Assembly: GCF_029168945.1 (NCBI RefSeq) | Contig: NC_083604.1 | Location: forward strand, 41,411,686 to 41,475,685 | Source of the DNA: Cannabis sativa | Taxonomy: Eukaryota > Streptophyta > Magnoliopsida > Rosales > Cannabaceae | Length of the DNA: 64,000 nucleotides | Direction of reading: 5' to 3' | Shown: positions 24,301 through 36,659 of the stretch, piece after piece | Layout: each line of letters opens with the position of its first letter | How positions within the stretch are numbered: the first letter of the stretch is position 1 | Program-made: the position numbers and the translations under genes | The notes under the pieces: generated by a model | Seen by the model: only the letters and a program-made list of their open reading frames with translations | Databases searched by the model: none | Told to the model about the DNA's origin: nothing

Positions 24301-25148
24301 ATTTTCCAATTTGAAATATTTCCAATTTTAAATATTTCTAAATTTGAAATATTTTCTTTATCAAATTATAAGATTTGAAAGTGATATTGAAGATTCTTTC
24401 TTTCAAATCATTGATCTTATTAGATATTTAATTTAATTTGATAAACCTAGATATTTTAAAATTAGTTTCCTTTATTTTTGAGATTTTAAGGTTTGTTTTT
24501 AACAACCATAAATTTTCAAAAGTTTAATTGGTTAGTTTAAGAATAATAATTTAATTATATTAATATCTTATTTCACATCTGTTACATGGATAATGTTTGT
24601 TTATTTTATATTATTTATTCAAAAACTTTTTTAACAAACCTATTATTTATTTGATCTAAATTGCTATGATTAACTTGTTGACAGATCCAATGATCTGATT
24701 TTAATCATAGTCAAATTGTCAATAGATCTTATAAATAATTTGTAACAGGTAAAATTTGTACTTCTTTCATCTGTGTAAACCTAGTAACATGATAGGGTCC
24801 ATCCAAATCATTTGACCTGTGTGAGTCTATATGTTTGCTATTGGGCTTAGATGCATATAAGAAGCCCATTTAAGTTTTTTTTACTAAGTAAATGGACTAG
24901 GTTGCTAAAATAAAATTTGACATAAGTAATTTTATTTAGGTCCAATTAGAATTGGGCTTATTCAATGAATAACAATTGTTTATTTAAAGGTTAAATTCCT
25001 CTCTTTTGGGCCTTGTGTGAGAGTTGGGGGCCAATAGAAGTGGGTACGACATACTGAACCCAGCTCCCCCTCACATGAACTACCCCAATTGTGAAGGCCC
25101 ATTTGCCTTATTTAAATAATTGTATTAGGTTAATTATATTAGTCTATC
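24301..25148 (+). other. Leader of P, first part
   Basis: It matches the reverse complement of the OE and E1 leaders, including the segments with GACAGATCCAATGATCTG near 24682 and CTCTTTTGGGCCTTGTGTGA near 25002. The LTR-proximal part with the primer-binding site and GC island is missing. The CACTA target duplication CTA is at 25149-25151. Confidence 0.75.
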
Positions 25149-25151
25149 CTA

Positions 25152-25390
25152 CACTACTACAAAAACACCCTTTAGAGGCGGTTTTTAAGCCCTTTCATCG
25201 TCGGTTTTCGCGAAATTCGCTACCGACGCTGATCAGGGCGACGCTAAAGGGTTTATATGAACCGACGCCATATATACCCCTATGGCGTCGGTTCCTAGCT
25301 AGGAACCGACGCCATAGGGTTATATATGGCGTCGGTTCTTAGCCAATAACCGACGCCATATGTGGCGTAGGAACCGACGCCAAAAGTGAG
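25152..25390. repeat. Left end of CACTA: terminal and subterminal repeats
   Basis: After CACTACTACAAAAAC comes CCTTTAGAGGCGGTTTTT, which recurs inverted at the right end. From 25259 to 25381 the motif ACCGACGCCATA appears five to six times in both orientations, partly as palindromes around CCTAGCTAGG. Such clusters are binding sites for the TNPA-type protein in En/Spm; that role is inferred here. Confidence 0.85.
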
Positions 25391-25692
25391 CAGATTTCAG
25401 TTTTTTTCATTTTTTTTAATTTAATTATATTATTTTAATTTTATATTTATTAATTTATATATTATTTTATTTAATTTAAATTACATATTTATTTAATTTA
25501 ATTATATATTAATTACATTTTAAATTAAATAGTAATTAAATTTGGGTAAAAACATAATTTGATTTCATAAAAGTAATTAAATATTACACAAACATGTAAA
25601 ATTAGTTAAAAATATTAATTAGTTAATAAATCTAACTACAAGTTAATCTATAAAAATTACATAATGAAGAAAAATTCTTCGACCTTTGAACC

Positions 25693-28600
25693 TCAATCGT
25701 CACCGTGAATCACCGCCATCAATTGTTCGATCCACTTTCGCTGTAGTGGTAACAATTCTGTTTTTGGATCGTATTGCTTCTTACCCCCAAACTGTTAAAA
25801 AAATTAAAAATTTATATTAGTTTATGTATATGTATATTATATATTTGTTATTATAAAATTTATATACTATAATCAATAATTAAAACTTACAGCTTTTTGA
25901 TCTTGTATGTAACGGTTGGGGTTGGCACGTGCGACGATGTCAGTGATATATTTCAAAACATAAAAACCGCATTCTTGGCTTTTAGGTTGTCTTGGACAGT
26001 TTGCTTGTGAAATTCCTTGCCACGGGCCAAGATACTGATGTGCGTCCCCTATATACATGAATGCCCTGTTTGGGAAAATTATATTAGAATTTCAATTCGT
26101 TAGTTAATTTAAATTCGTTACATAAGAAGTCATTAAATTATTACCTTCCGATCATTTGTTCTATTTCTTCGGGAATTGGGCGGCCTTTTACAGGGTTTAA
26201 ATGGATAATTTTCCTTGGCGCAACCACCACTAGCGTCCAATGCATCCTAGAAAATTATATTGGAATATAAGTAAGATAGTATAAAAATAATTTGAAGACA
26301 TAATATAGAAATGAACAATTAGCAGTAAAGAATTTAATAAAGTTTACCCGATATTCCAAGGAATAAAGAACATTTGGTGGTTGTTGTTCATTAATGATAA
26401 CCAATTAGCCAATCGTCTTGCCGCATCGTCAAAAGACTGACTCTGTTCTTCATCGTTGATCCCATGCACTGTGAGAAGCTCTGGGTCGTAAAACTTGAAA
26501 ATTTTTCTCAGACCGTTGATGCTCTCCCATATGTGCCTGCCAAAAAAAGTGTTAGTGCCTTATAATAATTTAACTATAATTTGATATAAGGTTAATTAGA
26601 TTAAAGAAGAGTATACATCATTCCAAACAGCATTCCCTGGTTGCCGATGTAGTCACACGTAGCAACTCGTCGCAAATCCTCTCCAGATAACGTGATCTGG
26701 GTACGCGGTGCAATGAATCCTCGGGAGACAGGAATTGTGATTATATCACGTTTATCTTTGAGCCTTAGGAATTCATGAATCATCCATTTTAGCGAATTAG
26801 GGATCAACGCCATCTTCTCTTCCGTGAACAAGTCATCTTCCCGTGCACCACGGCCTTGTGGAGAAAGCATCGGAGCTTTCCCCTTTGACGCATCACGTCT
26901 TGAGGGCGGTTGAGCGAGTGGACCCTAAACAAAACAGAACATAATATATATATATATATCAAATTTTATCCAAATTCTACCGAAATTTCGGCAGCATAAC
27001 GGTTATAATTGAATGACCCCAAAAATTTTGAACATGGCTGTATAACGACAAATAACACATATATAACAGTAGTTTGTTCATCCATCCCACCGCAGCACAT
27101 ATATTCGCAGAACCTACTTCACTACGGATGAATATTGAAGATATTCAAACTCCACTAATCATTAATAATTAATTTGAGTTGAGAAGTTACCTCGGTTGTT
27201 AAAATTAAGTGTTTAGGCCAAGGAAGGAACATCTGGTATACGTCCCTAACATATCTGCACTCTTCAATTGGGACTGGGATTTCAGCGTCCTCTTGCAGGA
27301 TTTCCGAAACCATGATCCGGGCATGTGAATCATCGTAATCCTGGCAGTGAACTTTGATCATACCCACATGCTCGTACAAATACCCTCGGGCCACAATATT
27401 GTCGATGTTGTCAGAGCAGAGATGTACTTGCTGATTAAGGGCCGCATGGTCATCAAAATTGTATAGGATACCTTGGTCGTTGAGGGAAATAAACTCCTCA
27501 GCATAAATTTGTGGTTGTACCTCATCCTGAGGAGCGTATGGTTGTGGAACATACGCCTCACCAGCCACCTCTCCTTCTTCCTCTTGTTCGGCAGCGTTCC
27601 TCTGCTGCTTAAGGGATTGGACTTCGGCTTTTAATTTTTCAATCTCCTTCGCTTGCCGAGCCACAACATCAGACACTTCCCTTTTCTTCCTGCCGAACAG
27701 TTGAGATGCCCTGGTCAGGAACCTACAAATCATAAAATGCAAATTAGCAACGATTTCATTTGTGTAACTAAATAAATAACATTTGAAGTAATAGCATACC
27801 CAGCAGCTCGACACGTCCGGGATGCTGCGGTGTCCCGAGCACTGCGTGAGGATATCGTTTTGGCCCTGGACCTGAATTTGTCCCTGACTAAGCTTCTCCT
27901 CTAATTGAGCCTAATGCACGCATATATTCAAGCAATTAGTATATGAATTATATACACTAACTCATGAGTAGAACTCAATTAAGGATTAATATATACTTAC
28001 TATCTTCTCTGCAATTTCCTTGTCGTAATCAGTGACAAGTTTTCTACTCTTGGTGCGAGATTTAATCCAAACACGGTGGCGGGGGGGATCTGCAACTTCG
28101 AGGTCCTTTTTCTACATAACGTTATAACAATGAAATGAGTACCAATTAAATTGTATAGCACATTATAGCACATTAAATTTTAAGTATTACTTACCACGGC
28201 CTTCCCGTACGTTCACCATTCCACTCCGAGCCACTTCGATGTCCGGATTGAATTTTGAGTAACGTTCACGTTGCACCTTACTCAATTCCTACAATGCCAA
28301 AAAAATACATTAGATACATGTACTTGTATTTAAGAGTTTATCTTAGTGTTAATATAATTAGCGTACCAGAAATTCAGGAGTTAGTCGACTTTCAACAAAT
28401 TTGCACCAATCAGCAGCGTCGATCTCCGGGTGCTTTTCAGGGACTTGTGCCGCCGTCCAGATCATTCTCTTTCAACGCGGGCATTATGATGTCTTTTGTC
28501 ATCCTATTCTTGAAGTCTTTCATTAACTTCCCAGCTAGGATGAGACAATCATGTTTGAAGGTGTCCGGCACAATGAACCCCGTCTATTTTGAAGGAAAAC

Positions 28601-28954
28601 AAACACGGTTAGAGTCAACATTTGGAGTAATAGAAAAACAAATCAAAATTCTAACAAATAATAGCTTACCTGAATGTCTTTCCAAACTTTATTTTTCGCA
28701 GTCGAGCCGACTTCTTTCCAGTTTTTATAGGCCAACCCTATTGTCTGCCGACATCTGACTCCTAGAGTGGATACGAGCTTCGCATAGCTTTTTCCACAGT
28801 ATTGACCTTTATCATTAACTTCGAGGGCCACTCTTTTGCCCTGATCAATTAGTTTGGATATTTCATTCATTTGCGTCGGCCCTCGTGTAGGTATTGTGGT
28901 TGGACACTCATTTTTCCGCTCCCGAATCGTATCCTGATTCCGAGTTCGCCATGT
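25693..28954 (-). pseudogene. CACTA second gene: Transposase_24-like, coiled coil, DUF8039-like and Ulp1 (C48) protease-like parts
   Basis: Eleven exons with GT-AG borders can be traced on the minus strand: 28954-28670, 28583-28367, 28288-28195, 28111-28001, 27910-27800, 27722-27191, 26924-26617, 26536-26348, 26246-26145, 26065-25891 and 25791-25693 (stop at 25693). Exons 1-5 resemble Transposase_24 (PF03004). Exon 6 has a Lys/Glu coiled coil, then a DUF8039-like part ending in WPKHLI. Exons 9-10 have the Ulp1 pattern: His in MHWTLVVV and Cys in QECGFYVLKY. The expected Asp in the middle motif is Asn (HLNP, codon 26195-26197). Frames shift near 28430-28475 and 27838-27846, and the exon 3-4 phase does not fit. 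No start codon was identified; the transcript may begin in an upstream exon shared with TNP2. Confidence 0.7.
26960..27170. repeat. Intronic copy of a 210-bp CACTA-internal repeat
   Basis: It lies in the intron between exons 6 and 7 of the CACTA second gene and is strongly similar, in direct orientation, to 33058-33272 upstream of TNP2. Both contain the palindrome CCGAAATTTCGG followed by CAGCATAACGG, and TTCGCAGAACCTACTTCACT before an ATTCAAACTC segment. Confidence 0.8.
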
Positions 28955-29098
28955 CTACACCATTAACAAACAAACTTCAAAGTTAGCTATATATATAACA
29001 AGTAGTGTATATGAAATATTAAAAGCATAAACAAATTGTTAAGTATTCAGGACCATTCACAACCACAATATAAAGTAAGCTATATATCAAGTTACCAA

Positions 29099-32000
29099 TT
29101 AGACACGTTTTCTTTTCTTTTTTTGTTTATGTTTGCCTGAATCACAATTGACCCATATTCCCTCATTGATATCGTTTCTAATGTATTCAGCGTCGTCTTC
29201 CTCAATGTTACGATCAATTCCCATGAGTTGCTCATGAATTGGTTGTCCAACAATGAAGTCATCGTAACATAAGTCAGCATTCTCCTCATCCTCTTCAGTC
29301 TCTAAGAACCTCCTCTCTGGTGTCGATAAAACAATAGACCATTTATCATTAGCCGGATCAGAAATGTAAAAAACTTAAGCTGCTTGGCTAGCCATGATGA
29401 ATGGATCATTCTTGCTTCCTCTCTTACTTAAATCAACCAAAGTAAAACCAAGCTCGTCAGTTTTTACTCCAACGTTGTTGTCAACCCAAGAACACTTAAA
29501 AAGTGGAATTTGGAACGCAAAATAATTGAGCTCCCATATTTCTTCAATGACCCCGTAATACGTCATAGTACCTAAAACAGGGTTTCTATCTTTTGCACTT
29601 GCAAAGTGCATAGTTTCTGCGACGATATGTATACCACTATTTTGAACCTCTCGAGCATCATCTCTTGACTTTGTATGAAAACGTTTACCCCTTACAATGT
29701 ACGCTTCATGCTTTGCAACCGCAAAAGTTGGTCCAAGGGCAATACGACTCAACACATCAGATACTCCATGATTCGGTTCGTTCAACTTTGATATAATGGT
29801 ATTCCTTAACCACCCAATGAAAGTTTGACGATGTTGGTCTGCAACCCATTTTTGTTTATTTTTTTGATTTCTTGGAACCATTGATTGTAACAGCTCCATA
29901 TGGTCACTGTAAAACAAGTAAGATAAATCAAGTTATTGTTCATCGTGACTTAAGTAATTGTTAATCAAACAAAAGGTACTTACGTTATATATGGTTGAAC
30001 CTCTGCGTTATTGTTCATCACGACTAATTGAGCTTGATCTAGTTCAAGCTTGGACACTGTCACCATTGTCCCTTTGCCCCTTAATCCTCTATCAACATCA
30101 TCTGAGTCAGTTCTTGGTTTGCTAATTCCTATTGCCTCAACTCCAGCCATGTACTCTGAACAAAATTCCACAGCCTCTTCAGATATGTAGCACTCAACCA
30201 TACATGCTTCTGGCCGATAGTTGTTACGCACATAACTTTTAAGTACCTTCATATTTCTTTCAAATGGATACATCCATCTCGCCCACACCGGCCCACACAG
30301 CCTTGCTTCTCTCACTAGATGAACCATTAAATGGATCATGATGTCGAAAAAAGATGGCGGAAAAAACTTTTCCAGGTTGCACAATGTTTTGACTACATGT
30401 TCATGTAATGCATCTAACTTATCCAATTCTAATTCCTTCCCGCACAGCCTATTAAAGAAAATGCAAACATGTGTCAAACACTCTCGAACATTTTTTGGCA
30501 AGACTGATCTAATGGCAATTGGAAGTAGATGTTGCATTAACGCATGACAATCATGTGATTTCAGACCCATTAGTTTCAATTCAGTCTCATTCACCAAGTT
30601 TTTGATGTTAGACGAGTAACCATCGGGTACTTTCATATTTGCAAGTGATTTGCAAACTGTTTGTTTCTCTTTTTTGGACAAAGTGAAACAAGCAGGAGGC
30701 AAATATAAACGTTCACCTTTCTTCTCAGGTGCCAGAGATTGTCGTATACCCATTTCAACGAGATCTAAACGACTATTTAGACCGTCCTTAGTTTTGCCGG
30801 GAATATCAAGTAAGGTACCAATAATACTCTCACACACATTTTTTTCAATATGCATGACATCCAAACAATGTCGAACTAGTAGACTTTTCCAATATGGAAG
30901 ACGAAAGAAGATTGACTTTCTTTGAAAACAACCATTAGTTTTTTTATTTTTTTGCGTCTTTCCATACTTAAAATCTACAAGTTGAACTTGTTGGAGAATT
31001 TGTTCCCCAGACAGTGGCAAAGGAGCCATATCACCCTCTTCAGTACCATCGAATGCTTTCTTCTTCCGTCTATCAGGATGATTTGCAGGCAAGTACCGTC
31101 TGTGACCCATATAACACATCTTGTGTCCATTTGCCAAGCGACGAGCCGATGTGTTAGTGCAACAAATCGGACAACCTTCGTAACCTTTTGTGCTTAAGCC
31201 TGATAAATTACTATAAGCAGGGAAATCACTGACAGTCCACAACAACACAGCTTTCAGATTAAAAAATTCTTTTTTAAAACCATCATAGACCTGAACCCCG
31301 TTCTCATACAATTCTATTAAATCGTCAATCAATGGTTCCAAATATACATCGATATTATGTCCAGGTTGTTGCGGGCCTGATATCATTAAAGAAAGCATGT
31401 TAAATTTCCTCTTCATCACTAACCAGGGAGGAAGATTGTACATAACTAGGAAGACAGGCCATGAACTATGACGACTACTTAGAGATCTATGTGGATTTAC
31501 TCCATCCGCAGACAGACCGAGACGAATGTGTCTTGGTTCAGATTTGAATTCAGGATTTATGTAGTTTACTTTTTTCCAAGCTTGGGAATCTACAGGATGT
31601 CTAAGTTTTCCATCTTTCACTCTCTTGGTCTCATGCCAAATCAAATTTTCAGAATGTTCTGCACTACGATATAATCGTTTCAGTCGCGGAATCAAAGGCA
31701 TGTACCACATCACTTTTTGGGGGATAAGTTTCCTATTCTCCTTACTCTTGTTTACTTTATGGCGGGATAAACCGCAAGTCGGGCAATAATTCATGTCTGC
31801 ATATTCCTTACGATATAAAATGCAATCGTTCGGACATGCATGAATTTTTTCATACTTCAATCCTATAGAATTTAACGTTTTTTTCACTTCATAAGTAGAT
31901 TCCGGAAAGCAGTTGGCAAATGGTAAGATATCTTTAAAAGCAGCTAAAAATTGAGTAAAACATTTATCGCTCACTCCATTTTCTGCTTTTATGTTGTAAA

Positions 32001-32451
32001 ACTTTACCATTGTTGGTAATCTTAGTTTTTTACAACCATCGAACAGAGGTTTATCAGCATCACTAAGAAAATTATCGAATTTCTCAGGATCATTAAGAAA
32101 TTCCTCCTGTGCTTCGTTAAGCAAGTCCAATGGATAATCATCGAAATCATTACCCTCGATATCATCTACCCCCCGCTTTCCTAATGGATATGGATCATTA
32201 GGTAAATGTTCGCCATGGTAATACCAATTAGTATAACTTCTATTGAAACCTCGTAAATACACATGGTCCTTAATCATTGTAATATTCCCTTTAGATACAT
32301 TACAACAATCTACACACGGACAATGAATACGATCGTGATTTGTAGAATTCTTTAAGGCAAACTCTAAAAATGCATCGAACCCTACTTGAAATCGCAGTGT
32401 GTCTCTCTCCTCACGCATCCATGATTTATCCATAACAAAAATCCTATCCAA
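29099..32451 (-). pseudogene. TNP2-type CACTA transposase with one nonsense codon
   Basis: There are two exons: 32451-29984 and 29906-29099, with a 77-bp GT-AG intron whose phase fits exactly (1092 codons in total). In order it shows a Transpos_assoc zinc-binding motif (HCPCVDCC, residues 43-50), Transposase_21 signatures (SADGVNPH; DVMHIEKNVCESIIGTLL), a DUF4218-like part (FDIMIHLMVHLVREA; MYPFERNMKVLK) and, in exon 2, a DUF4216-like part (CSWVDNN; DELGFTLVDL). At 29375-29377 a TAA interrupts the DUF4216-like part (SQAA-stop-VFYISDP). The frame then continues open to a basic C-terminus (KKRKRV) at 29099. The residue usually there is Gln, so C-to-T change is likely. A second ATG at 32433 (MDKSWM) is closer to the usual start of the family. 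Confidence 0.9.
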
Positions 32452-34239
32452 AAAAATTCAGTATTTAGTAACTACTTATAGCTAGTTACTAATTACACAA
32501 TGTAACTAACTAAGTTTTTCACAATTTATTCATATTAATTTATAAATTACTCAAATTCTCGTTTTAGATTAGTTCATATTATTAGGTTATTTTGTTGATT
32601 AGAATGTTATTAAAATGTTAAATATTTTTAATAAATAAAATTGAGGGGAAAAATTGTTGGTAAAGCAATAAAGGTATTAACTAATATTTTCCCATTTTAA
32701 TTAACTTTTGCTCTTTATTTTCTTTGAAAAATAAAAATCCACATTGAACCTCTCAAATGAAAGAAAAAAAAAAAAGAAGGATTTTATATGTTTATTTTGT
32801 TAATGTATTTAGTAACTAATTATATCTAGTTACTAATTACACAATGTAACTAACTAAGTTTCTCACACAATTTATTCATATTAATTTATAAATTACTCAA
32901 ATTTTCGTTTTAGATTAGTTCATGTTATTAGGTTGTTTAGTTGATTAGAATGTTGGTAAAATTAAAAAGTTTACATAAATGTGAATATTATTATTTTTTA
33001 TGTGACCTAACTTCTTATTACTATGTTATAATTAACTATATTATGAATGGTTTTAGTAAGATTTATCTTAATTCTACCGAAATTTCGGCAGCATAACGGC
33101 TGTAATTGGACGTTCCCAAAAATTTTACAAGTGCCTAAAATAACAAACAAAACAGATAAACAATACAAAATTAATCCACCCATCCGACCGCAGTACATGT
33201 ATTCGCAGAACCTACTTCACTACGGATGAATATTTAAGATATTCAAACTCAACTAACATGCATTGATAATTAATTATATATTAAGAAAAAGTTAGTTAAA
33301 GTATATACCTATAATTGCAAGCCCAAATACGCTACACACAAAATTATGCCGAACCCCTATAATATAAAGAAATACAACGAAATTACAAAATTAATTATTT
33401 CATAACTTATAACTAGTTATAAAAAATTGTAACAAGTTACTTAGTTACTAAATTATACATACATATATATAATCAATTATATCTCACACTATTATCTCAA
33501 AAAAATAAAATTATATCACACACTAATTCAATTTTAAAATTTTTATTTCTAAACTAATGAAATCCCTCCAATGTCATTTTATTCACAATAATTATATATT
33601 GCAAAAAATATATAAAATACAATTACAAAATTTATTTCCATAAAAAATATACACACACTATATACACACACAATATATACACACATTATATAAAAATATT
33701 CAATAAAATATACAAATACATATATATACTATACATTGAGGTATAAATTATTACCTAATAACCGCAATCTGACGACTACCGTAAAAAATTCCGGCACTAT
33801 ACACATAAAACACAAAAATATTACTAATAAAATAAAAAAACTCAAATAATAATTTACAAAAATAAAAAATAAAACAATATACATAATACAATAAGAATAG
33901 AAGCAATATTTATACCTTAAACGAGGTTGAGATTCAAAGATTTCTCAAGAAAAATGGGTGGCCGGATTTCACACCCAAACTTTACTATTTGGGTTCGGAT
34001 GACACTCAAAGAGGGTGAAAAATCAAAACTTTTTAGGTGTATGTTATTAAGTATCGAAAATGGAGGATTTTAAAAAAAAAATGGGCTGAAATGGATGAGA
34101 AATGGGGGAGATAGGGTGGGGAGAAGGTGGTGGAGGCGAGGGTTTTGGCTGAGAAATGGGGTCTCTGGTTTTTTAGTTTCTGGGTTGCTGAGTGAAGTGG
34201 GGAGGAAGAAGAAAGGTTGAACAAAGATATACTCTGATC
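32452..34239 (-). other. CACTA region upstream of TNP2
   Basis: AT-rich, non-coding; it should hold the TNP2 promoter and 5' untranslated part. The 33058-33272 segment duplicates the intronic repeat at 26960-27170. Short near-identical stretches near 32465-32600 and 32815-32950 (containing AGTTACTAATTACACAATGT) form a second local duplication about 350 bp apart. Confidence 0.6.
33058..33272. repeat. Second copy of the 210-bp CACTA-internal repeat
   Basis: It is the partner of 26960-27170 and lies about 0.6-0.8 kb upstream of the TNP2 start. Weak frames on both strands (33007-33229) are not conserved in the other copy, which has stops. Confidence 0.8.
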
Positions 34240-34546
34240 GACCCTATGGCGTCGGTTCCTTCATAGGAACCGACGGCATAGGGTACACGTGTCAGCAGAC
34301 TGTGTACCCTATGCCATTGGTTCCTATGCAGGAACCGACGCCATAGGGTAGTTCAGAAAAAAAAATAAATAAATAATTTCCAACCGCCTCTAAATGGTAT
34401 AATGCAATTTTATACCTACGGTTTTTATCAAAAAACCGCCTCTAAATGTCAATTTCGAACATAGCGAGTATTTTCACACCCTTTAGCTTCCCTTTTTATA
34501 AATAGGGTTGAAAAAACTGCCTCTAAAGGCTAATATTGTAGTAGTG
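34240..34546. repeat. Right end of CACTA: subterminal and terminal repeats
   Basis: At 34240-34350 copies of CCTATGGCGTCGGTTCC and its reverse complement form near-palindromes around TTCATAGGAA and TATGCAGGAA. The end, TTGTAGTAGTG, closes at 34546. The inverted match of CCTTTAGAGGC is at about 34520-34530. Confidence 0.85.
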
Positions 34547-34549
34547 CTA

Positions 34550-35661
34550 ATTAAAATTGAATTAGCAACATAATTAACTTTTAAAATATATGAAATTTAT
34601 TTTTCATTTAATATTTTAAAGTTAATTTTAGAAAAACACTTAGTTAATGATATATATTCTAGATAGTTATTTCTATACTAGTTATTATTTCTAATATTAA
34701 ATAGGAAAATATCATTGATTGTAAAATTAATTGTTTAATAATTAATTTTGGTACAATCTAAGTTTAGTATATTTTCCTAGTATTAAACTAGAATTAATAA
34801 TTAAGTTTCCTCTATACTTAATTATTTATTTCTTGAATTTAATACATTTAATTAAATTGAAAATTTCAATATCTAAGTTGATTTTCATCATGATACTTAA
34901 ATATTGTTATTTTCATGTTATTTAATTAAAGTTGAAAATTATTTTAAGTTTGGAATCTTATTTCAGAATAACTTAAATTTGAATAATTTTCAAAATATAT
35001 TTTATTTTACTTTATTAATCTTTTTCCCACAATTTTGAAATTGCATTTCTTTGATGCAGAAATTTCGAATTTTATTTGAAAAATAGATTAAAGTTAAAAA
35101 TTATTTATTTTGGACCAACTTAAATCAATGATTTTTTTTCATTTAATGATTAATTAAAATAAGTGAACTAAAATATATTATAATTAGAAATTGAATTAAT
35201 TAGTCCATGAAAGTCTAGATAGATATTATCTGTTTTGCTTGAAGTATTTTTCTAGTGTATTTAATTAAATAGAAAATTAACATTTAAGTTGATTCTTAAT
35301 CATGATACTTAAATATTTGAAATTTTTCTTAAATATTTAATTAAATAGGAAAATTATATTTTTTTTGTTGAAAATTAATTTTTATTAATTAATTTTGGGC
35401 CAACATAAAATTAGAGTAATTTTCCAGGATTTATTTTTTATTTTATTTTAAAGCATTTTCGAAAGTAGTATTCTTATACACTTCATTTTTTGAAATGCAA
35501 TATATATTTATAGAAAATTAAATTTTAGTTGTAAATTAATTTAAATTAATTTTGAAACAACTTAAATTGCATATTTTTCTAAATATTTATGGAAATTATT
35601 ACTAAGATGGAAATAATTCACATTATTTTCATATCCATCTAAGTATAATTTATAAATATTA
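34550..35661 (+). other. Leader of P, second part
   Basis: It continues the leader after the CACTA insertion, matching the reverse complement of OE 54770-56270; for example ATTAGCAACATAATTAA near 34560 and the ATCCATCTAAGTATAA segment near 35633. AT-rich, no gene. It is cut at 35662 by gypsy fragment G2. Confidence 0.75.
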
Positions 35662-36628
35662 TGTTGACTTCACTTTTAGCCAACGACAATGAGTCTTTGA
35701 ATAAGCGATAAACGATATGTCGTAATAAAGCAAATAATAAGAAGAAGAAGACACAGAAATTTTATAGAGGTTCAGCCCCGAGCAGTTCGGTAATAGCCTA
35801 ATCCTCGTTAGTTGTATTGACTTAAGAATAAGGAAGAAGATTCATTTTCTTATAGCTCTTACAATAGTATCCCTGAATATATAATTCTTAGATAGCCTTA
35901 GCTTATAGCGTTTCGGCGTATGATTTCTCCTCTTTTGCCCAGTGAACATTCCTCACTATTTATAGGGCAGGAAACTTGAGGAGGAAGAGTTTCCTCTCTG
36001 GTTACAAAGTGCATAACCACAAAGATCGTGGGATCATTGCTGAATGCTAGGATCGTGGGATTGAGGCCGTATACACCGATAGTGGAATCGTTTGTAAGCC
36101 ATATCCACGCAAGTTGATCCCTGAGTTATAGGGATTGAGCTGGTGACTCAGGAAGTGCTTGGATGAATTTGCTAAGTGTTGCTCATTCTGCACGGCTCGT
36201 TGAGTATTCCATTATAGACATGCCAGCAAGGCATCCTGCTCGGCATGCTGATCCGACCAGGTGCTCTAAGTTAATGCCACGTCGCACCATTCTTGTGATG
36301 CCACGTCAGAGTGCCAATTTTGGGATAACATTTGCCCCCCCCCAAGTCTGTGCGGGACCTCCGAGGTTACGTATAGACTTCTTCCGAGCTGGCTCTGCCT
36401 TGGAAGGGGACACATGTCGAGCATGACCGTTCGAGACTCGATGTGAAGATGACTGGGCGTCCTTTCAGTTTTCGGCTAATTAATGCTCTGACAATTAATA
36501 TTTTGAAAATCCAAATTTCTCTCTCCACGGCTGACGGTTGCACTCGATTATTTTGATTTCCCATATTTGCTTTCAAGGCGGGAAGTCGAGGCGTCTAAGG
36601 TTCCTTTACGTACAATTACCCTTTTGCC

Positions 36629-36636
36629 TATAAATA
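36629..36636 (+). promoter_or_regulatory. TATA box of the gypsy antisense gene (G2 copy)
   Basis: TATAAATA lies about 300 bp inside the 3' LTR border on the strand opposite to the element. It is followed within about 30 bp by a pyrimidine- and adenine-rich leader typical of a plant transcription start. G1 has lost this segment. Confidence 0.65.
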
Positions 36637-36659
36637 CTTGGAGTACTGGCACATTACCT

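Larger units (their letters stand above)
25152..34546 (-). mobile_element. CACTA (En/Spm-type) transposon, 9.4 kb
   Basis: The ends are CACTACTACAAAAAC and, in reverse, CACTACTACAATAT, flanked by the 3-bp duplication CTA (25149-25151 and 34547-34549). It is inserted in the leader of P. Subterminal regions are packed with direct and inverted copies of GGAACCGACGCCATA. Two minus-strand genes are present: a TNP2-type transposase (29099-32451) and a Transposase_24/Ulp1-like gene (25693-28954). Size, termini and gene pair are typical of autonomous plant CACTA elements, but the genes carry lesions. Confidence 0.95.

Noticed and set aside
30338..31674. Plus-strand frames opposite the TNP2 gene
   Set aside because: Shadows of the transposase coding strand.
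33007..33229. Frames in the CACTA-internal 210-bp repeat
   Set aside because: The second copy at 26960-27170 contains stops in the same frame, so similarity is at DNA level only.
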